64,000 nt of DNA from assembly GCA_002007465.1 (NCBI GenBank), contig LNAC01000162.1:2835761-2899760 (forward strand), written 5' to 3'. The position numbers and the translations under genes are program-made. The DNA comes from Ailurus styani (Eukaryota > Chordata > Mammalia > Carnivora > Ailuridae). The notes under the pieces are model-generated. The model was not told the DNA's origin. It saw only the letters and a program-made list of their open reading frames with translations, and searched no databases. Numbering within the stretch: position 1 is the first letter of the stretch; the number at the start of each line of letters is the position of its first letter. This document shows, piece by piece, positions 22,290 to 35,325 of this stretch.

Positions 22290-23190
22290 ACAACACCAAG
22301 GGCATGATCTATGAATGAAGGTATTGATAAGCTGAACTTAATTAAAATTAAAAAATTTCTGCTCTGCAAGAGATACTGTCAAGAGAATGAAAATACAAGC
22401 CACAGACTGGAAGAAAATATTTGCAAAAGACATATCTGATAAAGGACTGTCATCCAAAATATACAAAGAACTCTTAACTTCACAATGAAAAAAAAGCAAC
22501 CTAATTAAAAAATAGGCAACAGCTTAAACAGATACTTCACCAAAGAAGTATACACATGGCAAATAAACATGTAAAAAGATGCTGCATATCATGTCATTAG
22601 GGATATTGCCAAACTTTGGAAGCAACTAAGATGCCCTTTAGACAGTGAATGGATAAACTCTGGCATATCCAGACAATGGAATATTATTAAGCACTAAGAG
22701 AAATGAGCTAACAAATCACAAAAAGATAGCAAAAACTTAAATGCATATTGCAGAACCAATCTGAAGAGAGTTCATTTTGTATGATTCGAAACGTGACATT
22801 CTGGAAAAGGCAAAAGTATTGAGACCATAAAACATCAGTGGTTGTCAGGGGTTAGGAGGAAGATAGGGATGCACTGGTGAAACACAGAAGATTTTTAGGG
22901 CAGTGAAAATTACCTGTTTGGTATTATCACATGGGATACATTTTGTTATACATTTGCCAAAAGCTGTAAAACATATAATACCAAGAGTAAACCATAATAT
23001 TCACTATGGCATTTAGGTGATCATGATTTTTCAATGTAGGTTCATCACTTATAACAAACGCACCACTCTGGTGAGAGATGTTGATAGGGAAGTTGTATGA
23101 ATGTGGAGACAGCGAGTATATGGGGAATCCCTGTAGTTCCATTCAATTTTTCTGTCAACCTAAAGCCGCTCTGAAAAAAATGTCTTTTTA
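22290..23190 (+). mobile_element. Old LINE-1 (L1M) with intact 3' terminus
   Basis: 'tctgctctgcaagagatact' (22358-22377), 'atatctgataaaggactgtc' (22432-22451) and 'acaatggaatattattaagc' (22673-22692) give ORF2. The 3' UTR includes 'ggttcatcacttataacaaa' (23039-23058) and 'ccattcaatttttctgtcaa' (23139-23158), the characteristic L1M terminus. About 200 bp of ORF2 are missing near 22605. Confidence 0.75.
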
Positions 23191-23807
23191 AAAACTTTCC
23201 TTATCTCTGTAACATGACGGCATTTTTCTATACTTCAAATTCCTATTTAGCTATACCTGAATACAGTTATTTTTGTGTTCATCACCTGATTTTACATAGT
23301 TGATGGTTTCAATACATCTTGTAAATTGGTATACTGCAATGTCTGGAATAGGATTTTTATGCAACAGGGAACTAAAACATGATTTTAAAATCATGTTATA
23401 AAGTACTGTAATGAATGAGTAAGTTTATTCTGTGTTGCTGGATATTTGGTAATGTATTAGACTAATAAAAAGTACCCATTCTTTTCTCTTAAATACAGAC
23501 TACTTACACAATGTAATTTCTATTGACAAAAGTTTTTTTAGTAAGTTGCTAAAGAATTTGAATGTATATTTGACTTCAATTGCTACCTTAAATTATTATA
23601 AAATGTTAAAATATCACAAATATACTAGAATAAAATATGTATTGCCTGTCCTACATCAGATATACCAGAGCTCTAGATATATAATTTCAAACAAAATCTT
23701 TACCATTTAAGGGCTGGTTGAATATTTCTTTGGAAACCTTGATTAAATGGTGATGCTAGACTCTAAAAAAATGGAAAGTGCTTTAAAAAGTGCTTAAGTT
23801 TTGTTCT
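23191..23807. other. Unique AT-rich DNA, no gene seen
   Basis: No repeat family or exon recognised. Confidence 0.5.
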
Positions 23808-23998
23808 GGGGCGCCTCGGTGACTCAGTTGGTTAAGCATCCTACTCTTGGTTTCACTCAGATTGTGATCTCAGGGTCATGATATTAAGAACAGTGTTGGG
23901 CTCTGTACTCAGTATGCTTAAGATTCTCTCTCCTTCTTCTGCCCCTCCTGCTTGCACTCTCTCTTTCTAAAAAAATAAGTAAATAAATCATTAAAAAA
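23808..23998 (+). mobile_element. Can-SINE, older copy
   Basis: Head GGGGCGCCTCGGTGACTCAG (23808-23827), CT-rich body, A-rich end 'aagtaaataaatcatt'. Perfect 12-bp target-site duplications AAGTTTTGTTCT at 23796-23807 and 23999-24010. Confidence 0.92.
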
Positions 23999-24010
23999 AA
24001 GTTTTGTTCT

Positions 24011-26057
24011 GAAGCCACCTGATTTTGTCCTTTCTTTCTTCTCTATGAACAGTTTTCTAAGTCAAATGTATTAACTTTGTTTCTTCCTTGTGTTCTTCCT
24101 TCCTTCATCTGTAGGTATGAAGTGATTTAAAATTTCTTTCTTCTTCTGCTCAGAGAAACTATAATTTTATTGTTGCATAACTAATGTCTCTTAAAAATTC
24201 ATAATGATCCATGAAAGTATTTTTATGTGCAATAGAATTTAAAGATAGTAGAGGTTTCGATTACTTTTCTACATTTTGTGAAATTTTGTATCTATTTATC
24301 TCCTCCTGTATGGTTTTTAAAATTGTTGATATGCCTCAAGGGTTTTGTTTTGGGAAATTAAACAAGTGTTTAAACTGTAAGTAGTACTTTTATCAGAAGA
24401 GGAAATAGCAAAGCACAGGAACAGAGAAAATGCTGCATCTCACTATCTCCATAAAATAACAAATTAACTTAAGAAACAAAAAAGTAAACCATGTAAGTTC
24501 TATTTTAATACCTTAGTTCCTGGGCTACCAGGATGTTTCAAATATCCATAGTAGAAATAAGATCTGATTGTGTATCAAGGCCGTGTAACTCTACCAGCTG
24601 TCTGTGGCCTTTTAGAAATGATTGTTTTAAAGATAAACAGTGATAATAATTTTGTTGTAGTTTATGATCCATTCACACGACTTTGCATAAGAATAAAAAG
24701 CCAATAAGATAGGTCTCAAAGGAACATTATAGAATCTATGAAATAGAAAACAAACAGCATTTTGTGCCACATCTAAAATTTCTATCCAGCTAATGTGTAC
24801 TCCAACTGAAGACCATAGATCATAAAATATTTTAAGTTAGAAAATTCAAACAAATGACCTAAAATAAAAACAATATGATACTTTTGCTTATTTCATCATA
24901 CATTTATGTGCTGAATATGCAAGCTTGAATGGGGAGAGGTTTGTCTCAATTTGTTTGTAGTTATTGATCATACTGGATAAAATACTACTAAAATACTAGG
25001 AGGTTAAAAAAACATGATAATTCTCCCAGTTCTACTGTCAATTGTTCATATAATATTATTCTTTTCAAAACAACAAATTCTGAAACTACTAGCTAAAATT
25101 GTTTTAATACTTGATTGATAATGGCATGTGTTAAGTACAGATGAATTTGACAGAAACATTTGCAAAAGAGAAAAATAGAAAATATACTCGTAATACAACA
25201 AAACCTGAATAATTTTTAAATAGTATTTCAGAATCTAAATTCTGCCAGACATTTAATTAATGTTCTGAGCAATTACATTTAACTAATTTCTTTGATGCTG
25301 TTAAATTATTTGACTACGGAAAGAAGCCGAATTGCAGGATAACTATGTTAACATTATCAACAATATCAATAAACCATTCAAGGTTTTACAGATAAATATG
25401 TTTATGGAATAAATAGCTGAAAAATATTCAAAGGGGATATGGTTTGATTCAACACTTTAAAGTATGTTTTATTAAAAATATTAAGATATAAGTAATAATT
25501 ACTAAAGATATTAGTAATAATTATAAGTAATAATTAAAGAAAAAAGAACTTTAAAAATTACAATTTAAATTGCTCTAAATTCTACAACATATTCATGTGG
25601 AAACCTAAGTGATCTTATATAAAATTAGAGAAGATTATTTTTAGGCAGAAAGAAAGAAGAGCAAATATCAAGGCCTGGAAACAGAGATGCAGCTAGCAGT
25701 GAAGTCATAGATGTTTTATGAAAAGAGAATTATTTCATAAGTAATTTTTACAATTGCCAGTTTTTACTTAATAAAATTATCAGAATCCTGTTATTATATG
25801 CCACGAGTTATCATATGTTGTTATAGCTATAATAACATAATTTTGAAAAGGTATATCTTTTCCAAATTTTGTCTAAAATACAGAACACATTAAATAATCT
25901 TGTGGATGGATCTTTACAAATAAGCCTAAATATTTCTTTAGAATTCACCTAAAATAAAGGCCAATGTTTTGAAGTTAATACTTTTGATCCATAGTACCAT
26001 ATTGTATAATGCTGACTAAAGAATGTTAAAAACATATTAAAACAGTTCTTTCTTCCA
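24011..26057. other. About 2 kb of unique AT-rich DNA
   Basis: The longest stretch in the window without a recognised interspersed repeat. No coding frame, RNA gene or CpG-rich segment is visible. Confidence 0.55.
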
Positions 26058-26172
26058 TATATATGTGTGTGTGCATACACACATATATATCTCAGTATCA
26101 ACATATGTGAATATGTGCATATATGCATATATGTATATATTCATATATGTATCCATATTTATATCTATATTT
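26058..26172. repeat. (TA/TG)n low-complexity microsatellite
   Basis: Mixed runs of ATATAT, GTGTGT and CATATATG units with partial inverted symmetry. Confidence 0.7.
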
Positions 26173-26239
26173 AAAATAACAAATATTAAAAGTATTTAAA
26201 GGAAAGCCATTTCATATACAGTGCTCACTAGGGTGTAAG

Positions 26240-26800
26240 TAGAAACAAATATTTCAGAAACTAATGTGACAACTTCTTTAAGTGAAAGCTGCATGAAACT
26301 TGTAATTCAGAAAATGAACTCATTTGTGTGCACGTGTGTTTGTGCCTATGTGTGTGTATCTACTACAAGAAATATATGTGTAAAAGTAGTGAGGGACAAA
26401 ACATCAAATAGCAGACTTATTTCTGATAGTAATAAGTTGGAAACTACCTAAAAATCTTCAATAGAAGAATGGTTAAACAAATAAAAGACATGGGCATACA
26501 CTGTAGTAAAAGTTAACAATATAGATAAATTTACAATCTCCATTTTTATAAAAAAATAAGTTGCTATACTATATATAATGTAGATTTCTTTTATAAAAGT
26601 ATGAAAATAATCAAATCAATCAATGATATATATTACTTAAGAACCACACATATATTAGGAATGTATTTAAAAGTCATGGAAGCAATAACAACCAAATTCA
26701 GGGTATTTGTTTCACTGAAACAGGAAGGAGAGAAAAAAGAATATATTCATTAGAAATTCACATATGTTTATAAAGCTATTCATTACTTAAGCTTTGTTTC
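26240..26800 (+). mobile_element. Very old LINE-1-like relic (L1M/HAL1 type)
   Basis: 'gttggaaactacctaaaaat' (26436-26455) and 'caatagaagaatggttaaac' (26459-26478) are L1 ORF2 end text. The later 'aataacaaccaaattcaggg' (26684-26703) fits an old L1M or HAL1 3' end. Edges are vague. Confidence 0.5.
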
Positions 26801-26885
26801 TTCCATAGCTACACATTTTCATCATAATGTACTTTTGTACAGCTACATATTATCAATTGGAAGTTTTAACAACAAATGATATAAA

Positions 26886-27000
26886 GAGGCTATTCTTTCT
26901 TCATTGTATATTCTTGGCACCTTTGTCAAAGATCAGCTGACAGTACATGCCTTGAGTTTATTTCTGGGCTCTCTTTTATGTTCCACTGGTCTATATGACT
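26886..27000 (-). mobile_element. LINE-1 ORF2 snippet, antisense
   Basis: 'cattgtatattcttggcacc' (26903-26922) and 'tttgtcaaagatcagctgac' (26923-26942) are antisense mid-ORF2. They lie just before the 3' UTR of another antisense L1, so this is a separate fragment. Confidence 0.65.
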
Positions 27001-29625
27001 TTTTTTTCTTTGAACTTTAATGAGGTATAATTGACAAGTAAAATTACATATATTTAAGGTATAAAATGTGGTGTTTTGATATACGTGTATATCACATATA
27101 CACGTGTCTATCACAGTATATTGATATACTGTGAAATGATTACCACAATCAAGCTAATTAACATTTACAGATCCTAACATAGCTACCTTTTTGTGTGAAT
27201 GTAATGAAAATACTTAGGATCTACTCTCCAAGAAACTTCCAAGTATAAAATGCAGTATTATTAACTATAGCCACCATTCTACTCTCTGCTTTTATGAGTT
27301 CTTTTTTAGATTCCACGTATAAATGAAATCATGCAGTATTTGTCTTTTTGTGTCTTGCTTACTATAATGTTCCCCAGTTTTGTCCATGTTGTCATATATG
27401 TCACATATGTCAAGATCTCCTTTTTTAAGATTGAATATATTCCAACATTCCATACACACACGTGTGCGTGTGCACGCACACACACACAATTTCTTGACCT
27501 ATTCATCCATTCGATGGACATTTAGGTTGTTTTTGTATCTTGATTATTGTGAATAATGCTGCAATGAGCAAGGTATATCTTGTAGATACATATATAGAAT
27601 GAAACTGCAGATTTATCTTGTAGATAAGGATTTTATTTCTTTTGAATATATACCCAGAAGTGAGATTGCTGGATCATATGGTAGTTCTATTCCTAATTAT
27701 TGTGGGATTGCCATACCATTTCCATAATGGCTGTACCAATTTACATTACCACCAACAGTGTATCAGTTTCTTTTTCTCTATATCCTTGCCAATACTTGTA
27801 ATCTTTTGTCTCTTTGATAGTAACTATTATAACTAGGCAATATTTCATCTTGATTGCATTTTTAATTTGCATTTTCCTAGAGAATAGTGATGTTCAGCAT
27901 CTTTGTATATTGGTATTGGCCATTTGTACATCTTCTTTGGAGTAATCTATATTCATGTCCTTTGCCCATTTTTTAAACAGTTTATTTGTGTTTTGGCTAT
28001 TGATTCATTTGTGTTCCATATATATTTTGGATATTAACCCCTTATCAGATGTATGATTTATAAATATTTTCTGTCATTCTTTAGGTTGACTTTTCATTTT
28101 GTTCATTATTTCCTTTGCCAATGCAGAAGCTTTTCAGTTTGATACAATGACAGTTATCTATTTTTGCTTTTGCTGCCTGTGCTTCAGGAGTCATATCCAT
28201 AAATCATTGCCCAGACAAATTTCAGAAAGTTTTGTCCTATGTTGTCTTCTAGTAGTTTTATAACTTCAGGTCTTATGTTTTAGCATTTAATCCATTTTAA
28301 GTTGATTTTTGTATATGGTGTGAGGCAAGGGATCAATTTTACTCTTCTAAATGTGCATTTTGTGATTTCCCAACACCATTTATTGAAGAGATTATCTTTC
28401 TCCTCATTGTATGTTCTTGGAAACATAGCTGAAGATCAGTTGACCATAGAAAGGTAGACCTATTTCTGGACTCTTTATTCTTTTCCTCTGGTCTGTATGT
28501 GTTTTCATGCCAATACCATTCTGTTTTGATTACTGTAGCTTTGTAATATATTTTACAATCAGGAAGGGTGATGCCTACAGCTTTGCTCTTGTCCAAAACT
28601 GCTTTGGCTATTCAGGGTCTTTTGTAGCTCCACACGATTTTTAGGATTGTTTTTCATCTATATTTCTGAAAAATGACATTGGAATCTTCAGAGATATTGC
28701 AGTGAATCTATAGATCACTTTGGGTAGTATGGATATTTTAATAATATTAATTCTTCAAGTCATGAATATAATATATTCTTCAATTTCTTTTATCAATGTT
28801 GTGAATTGTTCTGTTGTAGAGATCTTCTAATTCTGTGGGTTAATTTATTCCTAAGTACTTTATTCTTTCAAATGCTATTGTAAATGGGACTATTTTCTTA
28901 ATTCTGTTGATACTTCACTGTTAGTATATAGAAGTACAATGCCTTATGTGTGCCTGCAACTTGGATGAATTATTTTATTCTAACAAGTTTTTGGTGCTGT
29001 CTTAAGGTTTTCCACATATAAGATTAGGTAATACACAAACAGACAATTATACTTCTTCCTTTCTAAGAAGGAAGATGCCTTAGATGCCTTTTTTTTTTTC
29101 TTACGAAAGTGATTTTTCCAGGACTTCCAGTACTATGTTGCAAGGAAGTGGTAAGAGAGGGCGTCTTTGTCTTGTTCCTCATATTAAAGGGCAAGATTTT
29201 AGGCTTTGTTTTGTTTTATTTTGTTTTGTTTTGTTTTTACCACTGAAATCATGTTAGCTATGGACTTTAAATATATGACCTTCATTATGTTGAGGTACAT
29301 CCCTTCTATACCTAGTCTGGTCTTTGTTTTTATCATGAAAGGATGTTTAATTTTGTCAAATGGTTCTTCTGCATCTTTTGAAATGATCAGGTGATTTCTA
29401 TCCTTCATTCTGTTAATGTGACATATCATATTTACCAAATTGCACATGCTGAACTATTCTTGCATCCTATAGCTAAATCCCCCTTGATTATCATGTATGG
29501 TCCTTAAAAATGTGCTGTTGAATTTGGTTTGCTAGTATTTTGATGAGGATTTTTACATCTATTGGCCTTTAGTTTTCTTTTCTCATAGCATCTCTGACTT
29601 TGGCATTAGGGTAATCCAGGCAATT
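27001..29625 (-). mobile_element. LINE-1 (L1MA/B-like), antisense, about 2.6 kb
   Basis: A long 5'-truncated L1 in antisense. The 3' UTR starts at 'actttaatgaggtataattg' (27015-27034) and includes 'tagattccacgtataaatga' (27308-27327). ORF2 then runs backward: 'gattgctggatcatatggta' (27664-27683), 'atggctgtaccaatttacat' (27727-27746), 'tttgcccattttttaaacag' (27961-27980), 'attgaagagattatctttct' (28382-28401) and 'gttagctatggactttaaat' (29252-29271). Decay is moderate. Low-complexity inserts are (CA/GT)n at 27453-27488 and (TTTTG)n at 29206-29238. Confidence 0.85.
29206..29238. repeat. (TTTTG)n tract
   Basis: Six to seven TTTTG units inside the antisense L1. Confidence 0.85.
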
Positions 29626-30080
29626 GTTATTTGACAAGTGTGTCAAGAATACACAATGGGGAAAGCAGTCACTTCAATAAATTATGTTGGGAAAATTCGA
29701 TATCCACCATGCAAAAACTGTAATTGGGCTCTTATCTTACAACCATACATAAAAACCAATACAAAATTGATTAAAGATTTAAATGTGAGATCTGAAACTC
29801 TAAAGCTCCTAGAAGAAAAACATAAGAAGAAAAGTCTCGTGATACTACTCTAGACAATGATTCTTTGGATATGCACCAAAAGTAAAAGCAATAGAAATAA
29901 AATAGACCAGTGAGACCATATAAAACTTTAAAAAAAGATCTGTAGAGCAAAGGAAACAAAGAGTGAAGAAGTAAATGTCATAATGGGAGAAAATATCTGC
30001 AAACCATATATCTGATAAAGTTAAAATCCAAAATACATAAGAAATGCCTATATCTCAAAAGCAAAAACTCCACATATTTT
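29626..30080 (+). mobile_element. Old LINE-1 (L1M), sense, left half
   Basis: 'cttcaataaattatgttggg' (29672-29691), 'gattaaagatttaaatgtga' (29769-29788) and 'agagcaaaggaaacaaagag' (29944-29963) are ORF2 C-terminal half. It breaks off near 30080 and continues at about 31726. Confidence 0.75.
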
Positions 30081-31725
30081 TGTTACTTTTAATTTCTTCC
30101 CATTGATTTATTTTTTTTACTTATTTCAAATTTTTATTTAAATACCAGTTAACATATAGTGTAATAATGGTTTCAGGAGTAAAATTCAGTGATTCATCAC
30201 TTACATATAACACCCAGTGCTCAACACAAATGCCTTCCTTAATACCCATTACCCATTTAGCCCATCCCCCACCCACATCCTTTCTATCAACCCTCAGATT
30301 TTTCTCCATAGTTAAGAGACTCTTATGGTTTGCTTCCCTCTCTTTCCCCTCTATATTCATCTGTTTTGTTTCTTATATTCTACATATGAGTGAGATCATA
30401 TGATATTTGTCTTTCTCTAACTATTTCACTTAGCATAATATACTCTAGCATAAATCTACTCTATATTTTATTCTTTCTGGTGGCTAAGCAATATCCCACT
30501 GTGTGTGTATGCGTATGCACATGCATATGTGTGTGTGTGTGTGTATACACACACATACCACTTCTTTATTCATTCATCAGTCTTGGGACATCTGAGCTCT
30601 TTCCACGATTTGGCTATCATTGATAATGCTGCTATAAACATTGGGTGCACATGCCCCTTCAAATCAGTATTTCTGTATCCTTTGGGTAAATACCTTTGGT
30701 AGTGCAACTGCTGGGTTGTAGGGTACTTCTACTTTTAACTTTTTGAGGAACCTCCACACTGTCTTCCAGAGTGACTGCACCAGTTTGCATTCCCACCAAC
30801 AGTGTAAGAGCATTCCCCTTTCTTTGTATCCTGCCAACATCTGTTGTTTCCTGTGTTGTTTATTTTAGGCATTCTGAAAGGTGTGAGATGATATGTCATT
30901 GAGGTTTTGACTTGTATTTCCCTGATGATGAATGATGTTGACCATCTTTTCATGTGTCTGTTGGGTATCTGGATGTCTTCTTAGGAAAAATGTCTATTCA
31001 TGTCTTCTGCCCACTTTTTAACTGGATTATTTATCTTTTAGGTATTGAGTTTCAGAAGTTTTTTTTCTAGATTTTGGATACTAACCCTCTATCAGATATG
31101 TCATTTGCAAATATCTTCCTGCATTCTGTTGGTTGCCTTTTGGTTTTGTTGATTGTTTCCTTCACTGTGCAGAAGCTTTTTATCTTGATGAAGTCCCCAT
31201 AGTTCATTTTTGCCTTTGTTTTCCTTGCTTCCAGAGATGTGTCTAGTAAGAAGTTGCTATGACTGATATCAAAGAAGTTGCTGCCTGTGTTCTCCTCTAG
31301 GATTTTGATCGTTTCCTATTTCACATTTAGGTCTTTCATCCCTTTTGAATTTATTTTTGTGTATGGTATAAGAAAGTGGTCCAGTTTCATCCTTTTGCAT
31401 GTTGCTATCCAGTTTTCCCAACGTCATTTGTAGAAGAGATGGTCTTTTTTTCCCATTTTTTATTCTTTCCTGCTTTGTTGATTAGTTGACCATATAGATG
31501 TGGATCCACTTCTGGTTTTCTCTTCTGTTCCACTGATTTATGTGTCTGTTTTTGTGCCGGTACCATATTGTCTTAATGACTACGGCTTTGTAATATAGCT
31601 TAAAGTCCAGAATTTTAAGGCCTGCAGCTTTGTTTTTCTCTTTCAAGAATGCTTTGGCTACTCAGTTTCTTTTGTGGTTGCATAAAAATTTTAGGATTGT
31701 TTGTTCTACAAAAATACATTTTTTT
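30081..31725 (-). mobile_element. Carnivoran LINE-1, antisense, inserted into an older L1M
   Basis: The T-rich start and 3' UTR have 'taccagttaacatatagtgt' (30143-30162), 'acttacatataacacccagt' (30199-30218) and 'gttaagagactcttatggtt' (30312-30331). Antisense ORF2 follows up to 'gaatgctttggctactcagt' (31647-31666). The 3' UTR is the carnivoran type, younger than the flanking L1M. A (TG)n with (CA)n tract lies at 30500-30558. Confidence 0.85.
30500..30558. repeat. (TG)n / (CA)n microsatellite
   Basis: Runs of TG, then TGCACATGCATATG, a longer TG run and a CA run; partly self-complementary. Confidence 0.8.
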
Positions 31726-32570
31726 TAAAAAAGACAAAGGATTTGAAGAGACATTTCTCCAAAAAAGACATACAAGTATCAACAGGTATATGAAAAGATG
31801 TTCAACATCACTTATCATCAGTGAAACTCAAATCAAAACCAAAATGAGATATCATCTTACACTGTTAGGATGGTTATTATAAAAAAGATACAAAATAACA
31901 ATTGTAGGAGAGGATGTGGCTAAACTGGAAACTTTGTATAGTGTTGGTGAGAATGTAATATGTAATGTGTACTAGGGACTATCAGGATGGATCTAGAAAT
32001 CAGGACAGATCTTACTTAAAAAGAAATTCAAAACAGGATGATCATATGATCACTCCCACTTCCACGTATAAACCCCAAAAAATTGATACCAGGATCCTGA
32101 AGAGATATATGCACTCCCATATTCACCGAACCATTATTCACAAGAGCCAAGATATGGAAATAACCTAAGTGTCCACTGACTGATGAATAAACAAATGTGA
32201 CCACACACACACACACACACAGTGGATGTTTTTTGAGCCTTAAAAAAAAAAGAAAATCATTCCATATGTAACCAAGTTAATGAGCCTGGGGAACACTATT
32301 CTAAGTGCATTATATCAGCCACAGAAGGACAAATGTCACACAATGCCACTGTATAAGGTTTCTAAAATAGTCAAATTCATAAACATGAACAATGGCATGG
32401 TGTCTGCTGGGGCTGAAGGGAGGTGGTTGCTCTTCAATGAGCCTGAAGTTTCAGTTACGCTAGATGAATAGGTTCTAGGAATCTGCTCTACAACATTGTG
32501 CCTAGAGTAAACAACACTGTATTAAGCACTTTAAAATTTGTTAAGAGGGTAGATCTCTAAAAAGTGCTAT
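31726..32570 (+). mobile_element. Old LINE-1 (L1M), sense, right half
   Basis: 'gatttgaagagacatttctc' (31740-31759) resumes exactly where the left half (29626-30080) is lost. 'aaagatgttcaacatcactt' (31794-31813), 'tattcacaagagccaagata' (32135-32154) and the L1M 3' UTR follow, with 'ttctaggaatctgctctaca' (32473-32492). An (AC)n run lies at 32201-32222. Confidence 0.75.
32201..32222. repeat. (AC)n microsatellite
   Basis: About ten AC units within L1M sequence. Confidence 0.85.
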
Positions 32571-33517
32571 GACAGTAACTTTTAAATGTCATAGAATAAA
32601 ATAAGTATTCCTTTATTAATATTAAATAAAATAGTATTATTTGAGAAAATGAATAAGAGAAAAATATGTTACTGAAGATAAAACCACATTAATGATATAC
32701 TTGCGAATGTTAATGTATTTAACCATTACTTTGAAATATATAAACAAAGTTGAAATAATCAAATACACAATTGTCTTTGGAAAATTTAACATACTCCTTT
32801 TGGAAATCAATAGAACAAATGGAAAAGATTTTAGTAAGGATACAGACAGACTGAATAAACTGCCTATTAGTAAACTTGATCTAATAAATAATGAATGCTG
32901 TACTCTAGGTACATAGATTAATTTTTTCCTAAAACCTATGCAATATTAATGACAGTAATTGCATATGGATTCATAAAAATTGTATCAATAAACCCCAAAG
33001 TGCAGATTTTTAATGTTATATTTTTAAATGCAGTAAATTCAATTAGAAAATAATATTTAAGTACTAACCAAAATATTAAATCTTTTAGCTAAACTTCAAG
33101 ATACTTCTAAACTCATCTGCAAATGAAGAAATCAGTCAGCCTGCAAATAAGCTTTACAAATTATAGATCTAAACATGTACATAGGAATACATAGAATTGC
33201 AGCTCATTTCTTTTTCAGGTAAATATTAAGTCTATAAACAACGAAAGGCAACGTTCAAAGAGTTATTTAAAAATTTGGACTAACAGGCTCTGCACTGTTT
33301 TCTGCATGTGCTGGAGGTTTATACTGACTGGGCACAGATGTGACACAAAACCCTCTGCTAATAATCTACTGACCAGAAATAGTTACGGGGCTACTCCAGA
33401 AAGAAAATAAAGAGTTTAAAATCAGTTCCTGGCTGACTGCTCCCTTCTAATGTCAACTCTACCTATGGAAAATGGTACCTGCATTTCACTTGGTAAACTA
33501 ACCTTCTCTCTCTTTCT
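32571..33517. other. Unique DNA, no gene seen
   Basis: No repeat family recognised. 33240-33430 is less AT-rich than its surroundings and looks like well-kept single-copy sequence. Frames here (for example 74 codons at 32692-32916) show no family features. Confidence 0.5.
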
Positions 33518-33776
33518 TTTTTTAAAGATTTTTATTTATTTTTTTAAATAAAAAAAATAAAAAATAAAAATTAAAAAAAAAGATTTTTATTTATTTATTT
33601 GACAAAGAGATAGAGAGGACAAGCAGGCAGAGCGGCAGGCAGACGGAGAGGGAGAAGCAGGCTCTCTGCTGAGCAGGGAACCCAATGTGGGACTTGATCC
33701 CAGGACCCTGGGATCATGACCTGAGCTGAAGGCAATGGCTTAAATGACTGAGCCACCCAGGCACCCTAAGCTTCTC
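33518..33776 (-). mobile_element. Can-SINE, antisense, with a duplicated and scrambled A/T tail
   Basis: Core 'cagaggacaag'-type GA body, 'gggacttgatcccaggaccc' (33690-33709) and head 'taaatgactgagccacccag' (33741-33760). The tail is odd: AAAGATTTTTATTTATTT occurs twice (about 33524 and 33580), separated by about 40 bp of A-rich sequence on the plus strand. The unit is therefore about 50 bp longer than other copies. Imperfect flanking repeats are TAACCTTCTCTCTCTTT and TAAGCTTCTCTTTTT. Confidence 0.85.
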
Positions 33777-34614
33777 TTTTTCAAAAGACATTGAAAGCAC
33801 TATACATAAAAATGCCTGGGATGTGACTCTCGTTTTTTATGTAAAATAAAAACCTGCAATGCCAACTTTATTAGAAAACAAGATTTAACTGACTATACTA
33901 GAAATTAAAGTCAGTAATTTAAAAGAGCAATGGAATAAAGCCAAATATTGTGGAAGAGAGGATTTAATAAAATTAAAAGCAAAATTCATGACCGAAAACA
34001 ATTAAAAATAGATGCTTTGAACTTCCAGTTCTTGGATAAGAAAAGTATAGAATCAATTTTCCCTATTCTTGCTTTTTTTTTTCTATTCTTTCTTTCTAAA
34101 TTCAACTAAATACCTTAGAAATAATTCAAAAGACAACCATAAAAGGACTCTGAAGAAGGCAGACTGGCTATGGCCCATAATACCAAAAGAGGGACAGCTG
34201 TCAGTGACCTGGGTTTCATTTTTATAACCCATACATATCTAATTTGGTGTCAGGAAACCCTCCAACTCTGAACAAGAAAACAAACAAGCAAACAAACAAA
34301 CAAAATGAACAATAAAGACAACAACAAAATTTAAAAATAAAAAACAAAAAAATAAGAAAAGCCTGATCTCTTTGACCTAGGCATCTGGAAAGGAGTTGGG
34401 CAGCAAAGACTTGGCATTAAGATCCATATCTAACAGCAGCCTATGCTCATTTTTCTGTGGTGGCATCACCAGCAAGGCTGTGGCAGGCCAAGACATCTCT
34501 TCCCTACACCTTCCCCCAGACCCTCAGTGCAGTTTCTGAGGGCCACTAGAATCTGTAGGTTATACCTCAACAGGGCACCTGCCTACCAAAATAAGATTAA
34601 ATAAGACAAAAAAT
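33777..34614. other. Unassigned DNA with a (CAAA)n tract
   Basis: (CAAA)n-like sequence at 34270-34345. The segment 34370-34590 is C-rich for this region ('gtggcatcaccagcaaggct', 34460-34479). It may be an old repeat 5' region, but I cannot name it. No exon is supported. Confidence 0.4.
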
Positions 34615-34805
34615 AGTTTACATATAAATGGAACTAAAGGGCATTATGCTAAGTAAAATAACTCAGAGTAAGACAAACACCTTATGATGTCTCTTATATG
34701 AGGAATCTAAAGAAATAAACGATCTCATAGATATAGAGGACAGACTGACAGTGCAAGAGGCAGGGATGGGGCATGGGAGGATTAGGTAAACTGATTTGTT
34801 TTTGT
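34615..34805 (+). mobile_element. LINE-1 ORF2-end / 3' UTR fragment
   Basis: 'gggcattatgctaagtaaaa' (34639-34658), 'gactgacagtgcaagaggca' (34744-34763) and a G-rich stretch follow the carnivoran L1 3' end, lacking the last part. Confidence 0.65.
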
Positions 34806-35325
34806 TTAAATATATTGAATAAATTTTTTAAAGAGCATACAGCGTAATAATTATTTAAGGAAAGTAAGGTATTTGTATATGACCTTCTATGTGTGAGTAG
34901 GGGATGTATAAAAAACAACTTCACAGAAACACACTAAATCATTAATAATGACTACATTTGGGTTGGAATTGGGAAGAGGGGTAAATGAACTTTAGTACTC
35001 TACTCTTCATTATTCTCTATTTTTGACAATTTGACTACATAAGAAGCTTGAGGGAGGCAAGCTTCACAGGCAAGGAAGAAAGAGGATGCCTACTACCTCA
35101 TCAGCTGAAACCAATCCTTCACAACAAATGGGGAGATAGATATTTTTGGAACTCATACCATGTAATAGGCATTCTACTATGGTAGATCTTATGTGGGGCT
35201 GGGGGAGTTGGCACTGTTCAATGTTTATGATTAAATAAACTCACCATTACATGATTCAAACTGTATAGCATTGGGTATATTATTTCTTTCCTTACTTTTT
35301 CAAATTTCCCATCTTAAACTAAATA
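34806..35325. other. Unassigned AT-rich DNA
   Basis: No gene. 34930-35040 has a vague likeness to an old L1 3' end but is not assignable. Confidence 0.4.
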
